Of a DNA stretch of 64,000 nt, positions 9,438 through 16,723 are shown in pieces; the first letter of the stretch is position 1; each line of letters begins with the position of its first letter. Position numbers and translations under genes: made by a program. Source of the stretch: Spirochaetia bacterium (GTDB lineage Bacteria; Spirochaetota; Leptospiria; Turneriellales; JAOUOS01); the NCBI GenBank assembly GCA_029880285.1, contig JAOUOS010000004.1, forward strand, positions 1-64,000. Direction: 5' to 3'. The notes under the pieces were generated by a model, which saw only the letters and a program-made list of their open reading frames with translations, searched no databases and was not told the origin of the DNA.

Positions 9438-10016
9438 TTACCGGTTATTGCTTAACCAAGAAGAAACAAGCGGCTCATATTTACTCATGGGAAACTTTTC
9501 TTTAAAAATATTAACTAAATATAAAACATCTTTTGTTATTTTTTCATTTGATTTTTCAAAATATGCTTTTATTAAAAGCATATGCGCTTTTTCAACTAAA
9601 TATTTATGATCCGTTGAAAAATAACTACTATTATAATCTAATGATATCTTTTTAAGTTCAATTATTGATTCTTCAGTTCTTTTTAACTCTAATAGAGATG
9701 CTCCCTTTAAAAGTATTAAACGGTGTCTTAAATATTCAGAACTTTTTTCATTTAATCTCCACATACCTTTTTGAGAAGACCAAAAAGCCTCTGCTGGTCT
9801 TTTGGCTAATAGAGCTTTTTCACCATAAGATAAGAAAACTTTTGGTTCTATTTTGCATTTTAATGAAATATCTTTAAGTTTATAAAAAGACTGGCTTAAT
9901 ACTTTATTATTTATTACAAAATCGGTACTACAGTTCTTTGAAAAAAGAAAACCTGTATTAATAAAATATACTAAAAAACCGACAACGAAAATGTCTATTT
10001 TTTTAATATTTATCAT
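9438..10016 (-). CDS. Exported helical-repeat protein of unknown function
   Basis: A 192-residue protein with an N-terminal hydrophobic segment (residues about 8-26) that can serve as a signal peptide or anchor. The rest is rich in paired amphipathic helices of the TPR type (for example around YGEKALLAKRPAEAFW and LLKGASLLELKRTEESIIELKK), suggesting a periplasmic protein-interaction scaffold. The stop codon abuts the end of the convergent GGDEF-EAL gene. I do not recognise the family. Length and hydrophobic start are seen; the TPR character is inferred from helix spacing only. Confidence 0.6.
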   Translation of the reverse strand: MINIKKIDIFVVGFLVYFINTGFLFSKNCSTDFVINNKVLSQSFYKLKDISLKCKIEPKVFLSYGEKALLAKRPAEAFWSSQKGMWRLNEKSSEYLRHRLILLKGASLLELKRTEESIIELKKISLDYNSSYFSTDHKYLVEKAHMLLIKAYFEKSNEKITKDVLYLVNIFKEKFPMSKYEPLVSSWLSNNR

Positions 10017-10179
10017 ATTTAATTAAAATCTGTAAATATTTTATTTAATTTACAAACCTTTGTATATATAGTAACGGATTTTAAATAGCCTAATCTTGAT
10101 TTTTAAGGGGAATTTTTTGTGAATTTAATAAAACTTCTTTTATCATATAATTTTCTTGTGAATAAAAATACTTAAAATC

Positions 10180-10207
10180 TTGACAAAAGAAATTAACTAT
10201 TACTAAT
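10180..10207 (+). promoter_or_regulatory. Possible promoter for the STAS-ddl run
   Basis: A perfect TTGACA at 10180-10185 is followed after 15 bases by TACTAA/TACTAAT (10201-10207), a fair -10-like element. It lies about 50 bases before the preferred start codon of the STAS gene at 10260. The spacer is shorter than ideal and the region is AT-rich, so this is a suggestion only. Confidence 0.35.
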
Positions 10208-10259
10208 GGCGGTATATAGAAATTACAAAATATATATAATTTATTATAGGAGAATACCA

Positions 10260-10589
10260 ATGGATATTCAAATAAGAGAATTTGGCAAACATAAAATTTT
10301 AGCTGTTGACGGTGATGTAGACTTATACAATGTTAGTGAATTAAAGCAGTCAATTTATAAAATTGTAGATGATGAAAATATAAATTCTTTAATTATTGAT
10401 ATGAAAAATATAAATTATATGGATTCATCTGGTATTGGCGCCTTGGTCGCGGGTCAAAAAAAAGTTAAAACGAAAGGCGGTAAATTCGCTTTATTAAATG
10501 TTAGAGATGAAGTTATAAATATTTTGCGTTTAGCTACTTTAGATCAATTTTTTACAATTTATGAGAATGATAGTCAAATAGAACAATAG
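10260..10589 (+). CDS. STAS-domain anti-sigma factor antagonist
   Basis: A 109-residue SpoIIAA/RsbV-type protein. The core reads NYMDSSGIGALV, with the phosphorylatable serine pair at about 56-57. In the known partner-switching scheme an RsbW-type kinase phosphorylates this serine and dephosphorylation by a PP2C phosphatase releases the antagonist. I chose the ATG at 10260 because AGGAG lies eight bases upstream and the protein then starts directly on the first STAS strand (MDIQIREFGKHKIL). A longer frame starting at 10206 adds an unlikely Tyr-rich leader. It heads a forward run with ddl 17 bases downstream. A kinase partner is not adjacent; one candidate is at 21292-21714. Confidence 0.9.
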   Translation: MDIQIREFGKHKILAVDGDVDLYNVSELKQSIYKIVDDENINSLIIDMKNINYMDSSGIGALVAGQKKVKTKGGKFALLNVRDEVINILRLATLDQFFTIYENDSQIEQ

Positions 10590-10606
10590 TTTATTTATAA
10601 ACCATT

Positions 10607-11680
10607 GTGAAAAATATTCTGCTTTTTTATGGGGGTATTTCAGCAGAACATGAAGTATCCTGTGTATCAGCATCATATATAGAAACAAGTTTAATAAATG
10701 CTGAGTATTTAGTATACCCAATATACGTTGATAAAAAAGGAACTTGGCATCTACAAGAAAAAGTAAATAAAATTCCCTCAAAAAATATTATCAATCACGC
10801 TTACATCAAAGCCGGTAAAGAAAAAGTGCTTATCTGCGGCGAAAAAGAAATATCAATTGACTTTGCTTTTTCAATAATACATGGTACTTTTGGCGAAGAT
10901 GGATGTATTCAGGGTTTTTTCGAGTTTTTAAATATTCCTTACGCGGGGGCCGGCGTATTAACATCATCTATTTGCATGGATAAATTTTATATGAGACAGG
11001 TTTTTGCAATGCATGGTATACCCCAGCCTGAATTTGTGAAACTTGACAAAATCGATTTTGAAAAAGACAACGAAAAACAAATAGAAATAATTTTAAATAA
11101 ATTAAATTTTCCTATTTTTACTAAACCATGTAATATGGGCAGCTCGGTAGGCGTCTATAAAAGTAAATCAAAAAATGATTTAAAAGAATTTATAAAAAAA
11201 TCATTTATATTTGATAATAAAATTATTTGCGAACAGGGGCACTCAGTTCGAGAAATAGAAATTTCCATTTTAGGCAACTATCCTTTTTATGAAACAAGCG
11301 AGCCGGGAGAAATTGTGCCTAACCATGAGTTTTATTCATACGAAGCCAAATATCTTGATGAAAACGGAGCTAAGCTTGAATTACCGGCAAAATTAAGCAA
11401 TGAAGAAAAAGCTCGAATTAAAGAACTAGCAAAAAAAGCCTTTCAAGCTGTTGACGGCAATGGATTCGCGCGGATTGATTTTTTTTTGGTAAATAAGTCA
11501 AATTTATTATTAATTAATGAAATAAACACTTTGCCTGGGTTTACACCAATAAGTATGTTTCCTAAATTATGGGAAATAAGTGGTAAAGAAAATATTACAT
11601 TAATTAGAGAAATTATGAAACTTGGTAAAGAGCGGTTTGAGAATGCGAGAAAAAAAACATATTCTAGAGTAGTCACATGA
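10607..11680 (+). CDS. ddl: D-alanine--D-alanine ligase
   Basis: This ATP-grasp enzyme joins two D-alanines for peptidoglycan precursors. The 357 residues begin at a GTG codon (KNILLFYGGISAEHEVS), the conserved N-terminus. They show the segments HGTFGEDGCIQGFFE and YAGAGVLTSSICMDK, then the ATP-binding FTKPCNMGSSVGVYK, and end with the metal/substrate region NEINTLPGFTPISMFPKLW. All core motifs are present. The stop overlaps the start of the next gene (ATGA), implying translational coupling. Confidence 0.96.
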   Translation: MKNILLFYGGISAEHEVSCVSASYIETSLINAEYLVYPIYVDKKGTWHLQEKVNKIPSKNIINHAYIKAGKEKVLICGEKEISIDFAFSIIHGTFGEDGCIQGFFEFLNIPYAGAGVLTSSICMDKFYMRQVFAMHGIPQPEFVKLDKIDFEKDNEKQIEIILNKLNFPIFTKPCNMGSSVGVYKSKSKNDLKEFIKKSFIFDNKIICEQGHSVREIEISILGNYPFYETSEPGEIVPNHEFYSYEAKYLDENGAKLELPAKLSNEEKARIKELAKKAFQAVDGNGFARIDFFLVNKSNLLLINEINTLPGFTPISMFPKLWEISGKENITLIREIMKLGKERFENARKKTYSRVVT

Positions 11681-12015
11681 AACAAATTAAAGGACGGTTT
11701 AATCTTCTAATGCATTTTTATGGAAAAAGCCATCCTGATAATCATATTGACCTTTTTTTTGATATAGGTGCCAATTTACCACTGGCTCATTATTATTGCT
11801 CTTTAATTGAATTAAAAAAACAAAAACTGCAATATAGGGGTTATTATAGATTAATATATGGCATTCCTCATCGCCGCAAATATATGGAGTATAGCGGGAA
11901 AATTGATCAAGGCAGAGGCAGGGTAAAACGTATAAAGAAAGGTATCTACAAAGGGCCATTATGGCTAATAAAAAAACCATCTCAGAAAACTATAAAAATA
12001 AAAATGAAAGGGTAA
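11677..12015 (+). CDS. Stand-alone LigD-type 3'-phosphoesterase-like domain protein
   Basis: A 112-residue basic protein. Its layout matches the small DNA polymerase/ligase (LigD N-terminal, PE) domain. A His-x-Asp strand (HIDLFFDI) near residue 23 corresponds to the HYDLRLE motif. Later come a Pro-His-Arg-Arg turn and the segment YMEYSGKIDQGRGRVKRIKKGIY, which corresponds to the family's YLDYEGPVSGGRGxVxRWDxGTY. In LigD this domain trims 3' ends during double-strand break repair. Whether this short form has the full metal site is uncertain. It overlaps ddl by four bases. The assignment comes from remembered motif order, so treat the function as inferred. Confidence 0.5.
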   Translation: MKQIKGRFNLLMHFYGKSHPDNHIDLFFDIGANLPLAHYYCSLIELKKQKLQYRGYYRLIYGIPHRRKYMEYSGKIDQGRGRVKRIKKGIYKGPLWLIKKPSQKTIKIKMKG

Positions 12016-12031
12016 AAATTTAAATTATTTT

Positions 12032-12478
12032 ATGTGGAAACCTGTACAATTTGATATAGATTTGAAAAAAAAGAAATTATATGAGCTATTGCCCTATAAA
12101 GAAACTCATAACTCTCAGTATGAGTTAGAATTAAAATACAAAATTTTATCAGAAGAAGCCGTAAAATTACGAAAAGAAATAAGTAAATGCAAAAATATTA
12201 TGAACCTGCTTGAAGATGAACTAAAAGAAAAAGAAGAAGAAATTACTAACAAAGAGAAAACCGAAAGCAATCTTATTGAAGAAACCTATAAACTAGAAAA
12301 AAAACTGGAAGATATACCAAAAATTGTACCTATTGAAAAAGAAGAAAAAGAAATAAAAGCTGAACCCGTTAAAATATCTGCTGATATTCAAGTAGATTTT
12401 GCTGAGGCAGAATATGTTAAAACTGAAGAAAAAATATTAGACGAAAGCGGTAAATCTGAGAGTAATTATATAAAATGA
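12032..12478 (+). CDS. Coiled-coil, Lys/Glu-rich protein of unknown function
   Basis: A 148-residue cytoplasmic-looking protein with no signal peptide or membrane segment. Residues about 25-100 form a long charged coiled coil (LEDELKEKEEEITNKEKTE region). The tail is acidic and low in complexity. Its last codon overlaps the next start (ATGA at 12475-12478), so it is co-translated with the exported protein that follows. I do not recognise a family. A structural or scaffold role is possible but not supported by any motif. Confidence 0.6.
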   Translation: MWKPVQFDIDLKKKKLYELLPYKETHNSQYELELKYKILSEEAVKLRKEISKCKNIMNLLEDELKEKEEEITNKEKTESNLIEETYKLEKKLEDIPKIVPIEKEEKEIKAEPVKISADIQVDFAEAEYVKTEEKILDESGKSESNYIK

Positions 12479-13218
12479 ATTTTTTAAAAAAAAATAAACT
12501 TATTATTTTTTTTTATATTTATTTTAGCTTTGATACATTTATTTTTTCTGAAGAAATAAAAACCTATGTTGATGAGGGCGGATATATAGGTATAAATCTG
12601 CCATTTTTAATAGGATTAAATAAAAGTGAAGTTTCAAAAAATATTCATAAATTGAATACTTATCATTTAGAATTTAATGTAAAAGGAGCTTCGGGCAATC
12701 ATGATATAATAACTGAAATAACTATATTAAAGGATATAATTCACTTTTTAAATTACTATTCATTAGATACGTCATTTTTAAAAGAAGGTGAAATTTATGA
12801 TTATTCGTTTTTTGAATTAAAAATTCTTAATAAACTTGTATCAATATACTCTGTAAATTTCTATTGGGGATATTCATTGGGTCATAAAGGTTTTTTAACC
12901 GAATATTCGAAACCGTCTCATATTTTTTATATTGGCATTCAAACAGGAATTTACTGGTTTATTGATGATAATTTCTTACTTTCAACAAAATTTGAATTAC
13001 CATTAAATGTTTATAAGTACGGGCTAAATAAGCATTTCTCGGCTGAAAACACATTAGAATTTGCCTATGATCCGTTAGGACCAATAAAAAACCCTCTGCC
13101 TCATACGGCAATATTTTCGGTAGGATTAAAATCAAAATATTATAGTTTAACGGCTAATAATAATTTTATAAAAGGATTTAATCTTAAGCCTTTTGCGTCA
13201 ATTTCTATTTTGTATTAA
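12475..13218 (+). CDS. Exported beta-rich protein, possibly outer membrane
   Basis: A 247-residue protein with a strongly hydrophobic N-terminus (residues 8-24, ending near FSEE) that reads as a signal peptide. The mature part is rich in Tyr, Phe and alternating hydrophobic residues, and it ends in an aromatic-rich strand (FASISILY), consistent with a small barrel. It closes the forward run that begins with the STAS gene and shares a start/stop overlap with the coiled-coil protein upstream. The family is unrecognised. The barrel call rests on composition and the C-terminal aromatic residue. Confidence 0.55.
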   Translation: MNFLKKNKLIIFFYIYFSFDTFIFSEEIKTYVDEGGYIGINLPFLIGLNKSEVSKNIHKLNTYHLEFNVKGASGNHDIITEITILKDIIHFLNYYSLDTSFLKEGEIYDYSFFELKILNKLVSIYSVNFYWGYSLGHKGFLTEYSKPSHIFYIGIQTGIYWFIDDNFLLSTKFELPLNVYKYGLNKHFSAENTLEFAYDPLGPIKNPLPHTAIFSVGLKSKYYSLTANNNFIKGFNLKPFASISILY

Positions 13219-13252
13219 AATTCTCGTGAGTCTTATAATTTTTTTTGCGCAA

Positions 13253-13279
13253 AATATTAGCTTTCTAAAAACTAATATT
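13253..13279 (-). terminator. Weak hairpin after ccoH
   Basis: Eight-base arms AATATTAG/CTAATATT flank an 11-base loop and overlap the ccoH stop codon. On the reverse strand the hairpin is followed only by TTGCGC. The stem is AT-rich and there is no strong U-tract, so it may be a weak terminator or chance. Confidence 0.25.
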
Positions 13280-13784
13280 ATAAAGCGGTAATTCTTCTTG
13301 TTATATCAATAGCAGCTTTATTATTTATTAATGCTTTTATAGAAAAATCCCACTCACCTGTGCCCACAACATTTAATTTGGTTTCAAAAAGACTTCCCTC
13401 GCCGGGGTTTTTTTCTTCAGAAATCATATTCAGCATTTTCTTCTGCCGCAATGTAGAACTGGCCGGTCTTTCTAAAACTATATAAACCTGAGCAGTCTCA
13501 AGTTTAATATTTTTTTCGCTGTATATTTTAATTTGAATTTTTTGACTTCCTGTTGATATTTCATCTGATTCTAAAATACTAGAAACAGCTTTCCATTTTT
13601 CTTCTTCACCTATTTTTTTCTTTTTTAATTCTTCTTGAAAAAAAAGACCTTTTTCATAATATCTTTCATCAACAACCGGCTGCTTTGTTTTTAAAGCAAG
13701 ATTTATTAAATACCCTTCTGCAAAAAATAAAAAAACAAAAAAAGTACCAATTATACTAAAACTTATTTTTAATGACTTTGACAT
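13278..13784 (-). CDS. ccoH: FixH/CcoH family protein (cbb3 oxidase assembly)
   Basis: A 168-residue protein with a single N-terminal membrane helix (residues about 8-27), followed by the FixH signature region (ALKTKQPVVDERYYEKGLFFQEEL) and a periplasmic beta domain. CcoH is a membrane subunit needed for assembly and stability of cbb3-type oxidase. It starts two bases after the ccoG stop and is preceded by a GGGGG-type ribosome-binding sequence, so it is co-expressed with ccoG. No copper-exporting ATPase (ccoI) or ccoS gene follows in this window; they must lie elsewhere if present. Confidence 0.85.
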   Translation of the reverse strand: MSKSLKISFSIIGTFFVFLFFAEGYLINLALKTKQPVVDERYYEKGLFFQEELKKKKIGEEEKWKAVSSILESDEISTGSQKIQIKIYSEKNIKLETAQVYIVLERPASSTLRQKKMLNMISEEKNPGEGSLFETKLNVVGTGEWDFSIKALINNKAAIDITRRITAL

Positions 13785-13786
13785 GT

Positions 13787-15115
13787 TTATTCCCCCGGGA
13801 ATGAAAATACACTTTTAAATATATTTTTATTATTTTTATTATTTATATCAATTACCGAAAATTTTATAGGAATTAATTTTTTATCGGCAAAAGATTTTTC
13901 TTTTGATTCATATAACAATATTAATCTAATTTTCATATATCCACCGGGATCTATTTCATAAAAAGGCTCTAAATTTAATATTTTTATAGGATTAGATTTT
14001 GAATCTAACTCTATTTTTACTTTTAATGAAAAATCTGTTTTATTACCTACATTAATATAATATCCATTTTGAACCCCATAGTTTGGTATTAGCATTTGGT
14101 ATATTGAACTGTCTCTTACCGAAAAAGCGTATAAATTCGTTCTAATAATAAGAAAATATGAAAAAATCGTTATTAATACGGTTAAAAAAGATCCATAAAC
14201 TATCGTCCTGGGTCTAATGTAGTGTCTTTTCGCGTTAGTATTATCAATCTGTTCTATTGTTCTATAGTCATTTAGAGTAATTTTATTATGTTTTTGCATT
14301 TCTATAGTACACGCATCAACGCATAAACCACATGCAATGCATCCTACCTGAAGGCCGTCTTTTATATCAATACCGGTAGGGCATACAGCTATACACATAT
14401 TACAAGAAGTGCAATCACCTTTGCCTTCTTTTTCACCTTTTTGACGTCTTGGCTCACCTCTTACTTTATCATAATAAACAATGGGAGAATGAGAATCTAA
14501 CAGGGCTGTTTGAAATCTGCCGTATGGACAAACTAAACGGCACATATCTTCTCTAAACCATGCCATATTCCCAAAAGCCGTAAATGTAAAAGCAGCTAGA
14601 AAAATAATCCATGTTTGAAAAGAACCGTCTTTTTCATAAAAATCGTAGTTAATTAAAGCAAGCCAAGTTTCATCTAAACCTTTAAAATACGTTATAAAAA
14701 AAAGAGAAAAAAAGATAGAAATTAAAAACCATGCTATATTGACTCTTATTTTTATTGAGATAGTTTCTGAACGTTTGCCAAATTTTTTACCGCCAATAAG
14801 ACGTCCTACTAGATTATAAACTTCAGTAAATAATGTCTGCGGACAGGCATAGCCACACCAAAGCCTGCCATATAGAGCGGTAATAAGAAAAAGTAATACT
14901 CCCGCCATTATTAATAACAAATGTAAAAAATAAAATTCCTGGGGCCAAATTGTTAAGCCAAATACATGAAATTTACGATTGGGAATATCAAAAAATAAAG
15001 ATTGTTTACCGCCAATTTTTATAAACGGGAAAATAAAAAAAATAGAAAATAATATATAGCTAATTCTAGTTTTTATAGAACGATGTTTTCCTTTTACGGG
15101 TCTTGCTATTACCAT
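13787..15115 (-). CDS. ccoG: Cytochrome c oxidase accessory protein CcoG (FixG/RdxA), polyferredoxin
   Basis: A 442-residue membrane iron-sulfur protein of the cbb3 assembly pathway, in which CcoG acts as a cupric reductase. The sequence has about five membrane helices, the conserved WCGYACPQT and MCRLVCPYG cysteine motifs, and two ferredoxin-type clusters (CTSCNMCIAVCP near 220 and CIACGLCVDAC near 245). A periplasmic C-terminal domain of about 120 residues follows the last helix. Length and motifs match the family. It is followed within two bases by ccoH. It lies 127 bases downstream of ccoP, with a terminator hairpin between, so it may have its own promoter or be partly read through. Confidence 0.93.
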   Translation of the reverse strand: MVIARPVKGKHRSIKTRISYILFSIFFIFPFIKIGGKQSLFFDIPNRKFHVFGLTIWPQEFYFLHLLLIMAGVLLFLITALYGRLWCGYACPQTLFTEVYNLVGRLIGGKKFGKRSETISIKIRVNIAWFLISIFFSLFFITYFKGLDETWLALINYDFYEKDGSFQTWIIFLAAFTFTAFGNMAWFREDMCRLVCPYGRFQTALLDSHSPIVYYDKVRGEPRRQKGEKEGKGDCTSCNMCIAVCPTGIDIKDGLQVGCIACGLCVDACTIEMQKHNKITLNDYRTIEQIDNTNAKRHYIRPRTIVYGSFLTVLITIFSYFLIIRTNLYAFSVRDSSIYQMLIPNYGVQNGYYINVGNKTDFSLKVKIELDSKSNPIKILNLEPFYEIDPGGYMKIRLILLYESKEKSFADKKLIPIKFSVIDINNKNNKNIFKSVFSFPGE

Positions 15116-15189
15116 AAGTTTGCGTTAATTTTAATATATATATTACTAAGATATACTACTATTTTTTAAATTTTTATTTGTTTAATAAA

Positions 15190-15236
15190 TAAAAATCTTT
15201 AACCGGCGTCAACTTAAAATTGTACGCCGGTTAAAA
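15190..15236 (-). terminator. Rho-independent terminator after ccoP
   Basis: On the reverse strand a perfect 12-base stem (TTTAACCGGCGT / ACGCCGGTTAAA) with a 14-base loop is followed by GATTTTTATTT. It lies directly downstream of the ccoP stop and should end or attenuate transcription of ccoNOQP before ccoG-ccoH. Confidence 0.75.
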
Positions 15237-15242
15237 GAAAAG

Positions 15243-15803
15243 TTATTTGCCTGCTAAAAGCGTGGTGTTTTTCTGTGACAGCCATGCTAATATTTTTAAT
15301 ACTTTTGTATCGCTTATAGGAGCCCCGCCTTTAGGAGGCATAGGAGAAGACGGCCCGCCTATAGGAGACTTCTTTTGTTTCAGTTTTTCCTGCGGTATTC
15401 CTGTTAACACAAGATTATAAATTACGCTGTCTGTATTTCCGTGAAGCCACTCGCCATCCATTAAGTTGGGACCTATCATGCCCGTGCCGTCAGGTTTATG
15501 GCATGCCGCGCAAGTCATCATAAAAAGCTTTTGTCCCTCAGAAACTGCCGCTGAATCACCTCTAAAAGGATTCGAACCGTCAGCTTTTAATGTTACGGCT
15601 GTTTCTTCAACTTTTGGCCCTGTTTTTACCTGCTCCATATACTGATTTTCCTGTGACCAGCCCTGCATCAAATGATAATAAACAGGAAAAAAAAGTGAAA
15701 ACGCGATGGTAAAATAAAAAATTCCCATCCACCAACCGGGAAGCCAACCCGGTTCATCTTTTATAGGTTCGTCGTCTTTGACTTCTTCATTAATTGTACC
15801 CAT
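15243..15803 (-). CDS. ccoP: cbb3-type cytochrome c oxidase subunit III (CcoP), mono-haem form
   Basis: A 186-residue subunit of the cbb3 oxidase. An N-terminal cytoplasmic stretch contains the conserved GWLPGWW turn, followed by one membrane helix (about 24-45) and one cytochrome c domain with the haem motif CAACH at about 96-100 and a methionine-rich SPMPPKGG ligand region near 153. Typical CcoP proteins are near 300 residues and bind two c-type haems; here only one CXXCH exists and the protein ends normally. No second motif occurs in the flanking DNA, so this is a genuine short form. It stands in a ccoN-ccoO-ccoQ-ccoP order on the reverse strand. Confidence 0.88.
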   Translation of the reverse strand: MGTINEEVKDDEPIKDEPGWLPGWWMGIFYFTIAFSLFFPVYYHLMQGWSQENQYMEQVKTGPKVEETAVTLKADGSNPFRGDSAAVSEGQKLFMMTCAACHKPDGTGMIGPNLMDGEWLHGNTDSVIYNLVLTGIPQEKLKQKKSPIGGPSSPMPPKGGAPISDTKVLKILAWLSQKNTTLLAGK

Positions 15804-15819
15804 GAATAACTCCTTACTA

Positions 15820-16023
15820 TTATTGTTTTAAATTGTTGTTCATTTCTTTTTTCTCAAATTCTTCAGAAAGATTTGGATCAAGTTCGTCGTTAAGCATAGA
15901 AAACTTTGCCTGTTCTATATGCTTTTTATTTTTCGGCTTGTACACATAGTATATTATGTAAAGCAGAACAACCCCCAGTATGGGAAGCCTTAATCCTTTG
16001 TAAATTCCAGCCCAATCTTCCAT
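15820..16023 (-). CDS. ccoQ: Small CcoQ-like subunit
   Basis: A 67-residue protein with one membrane helix (residues about 12-29, LRLPILGVVLLYIIYYVYK) and a charged cytoplasmic tail. Size, topology and position between ccoO and ccoP match CcoQ, the small stabilising subunit of cbb3 oxidase, which is poorly conserved in sequence. AAGGA precedes the ATG at a suitable distance. The call therefore rests mainly on gene order. Confidence 0.75.
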   Translation of the reverse strand: MEDWAGIYKGLRLPILGVVLLYIIYYVYKPKNKKHIEQAKFSMLNDELDPNLSEEFEKKEMNNNLKQ

Positions 16024-16039
16024 ATTTAAGAAATCCTTT

Positions 16040-16690
16040 TTATTGCATGGTATCTTTACCCAGTTTTAACAGGTAACTTACCAACGCATCGCCTTTTGTT
16101 TTATTCTTTGCCAATGAATCAGCATTTTGAATATCCTGATCGGTATAAGGCACTCCCAATATTCTTAAAGCGCTCATTCGAGCCTTTATTACTTCTGTAT
16201 CTAGCATATTATCCGTTTCAAAAAGATGAGGATACGCAGGCATAATAGAACCCGGTGATGTTTCACGTGGATTTTTCAAGTGGCTTACCTGCCACGCCGC
16301 GCTGCCTCTTAATGCGGCTTCATGCGCAAGATCAGGACCAATTCGTTTTGAACCCCATAAAAACGGATGATCATAAACAGATTCTCCCGCTTTTGAATAA
16401 GGCGTATCACCATATTGACGGGTTGGATCCCATCTGTCGGTTTCCCATTTAAAAGGTCGAACCATTTGAGAGTGACAATAAAAACACCCTTCTTCCTGAT
16501 AAACATCTCTTCCCGCTAATTCTAACGCGTTATAAGGTTTAACACTGTCAATTTTCTGCACTGTACCCTGCAAGAAGAGAGGAGGTAATGTTACCAAACC
16601 TCCTACCAAAACGGCAATAGCAGACCAAACACTTAGCTTAAAAGCGTTATCTTCTACTTTATGACTTAATTTTTCGTACCAAGATGACAT
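16040..16690 (-). CDS. ccoO: cbb3-type cytochrome c oxidase subunit II (CcoO)
   Basis: A 216-residue mono-haem cytochrome c subunit. One N-terminal membrane helix (about 20-42) is followed by the haem motif CFYCHSQMVRPF at about 69-80 and the family segment YGDTPYSKAGESVYDHPFLWGSKRIGPDLAHEA. Later PGSIMPAYPHL supplies the methionine ligand. It passes electrons from CcoP to the catalytic subunit. It lies 33 bases downstream of ccoN with an AAGGAGATAT ribosome-binding sequence. Confidence 0.95.
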   Translation of the reverse strand: MSSWYEKLSHKVEDNAFKLSVWSAIAVLVGGLVTLPPLFLQGTVQKIDSVKPYNALELAGRDVYQEEGCFYCHSQMVRPFKWETDRWDPTRQYGDTPYSKAGESVYDHPFLWGSKRIGPDLAHEAALRGSAAWQVSHLKNPRETSPGSIMPAYPHLFETDNMLDTEVIKARMSALRILGVPYTDQDIQNADSLAKNKTKGDALVSYLLKLGKDTMQ

Positions 16691-16723
16691 AAATATCTCC
16701 TTAATTTATTTTAGTCCTCAGGC

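Noticed and set aside
10206..10259. Longer N-terminus of the STAS protein
   Set aside because: The extra residues are a Tyr/Arg-rich leader unlike the family, while a strong AGGAG sits before the ATG at 10260.
13243..13254. TTTTGCGCAAAA palindrome near the end of ccoH
   Set aside because: It is a 12-base palindrome with no loop, between convergent genes, and easily arises next to an A/T run; no supporting context.
15116..15242. Lost second haem domain of ccoP through a frameshift
   Set aside because: No CXXCH codon pattern occurs in any reverse frame of this stretch and a terminator hairpin begins right after the stop.
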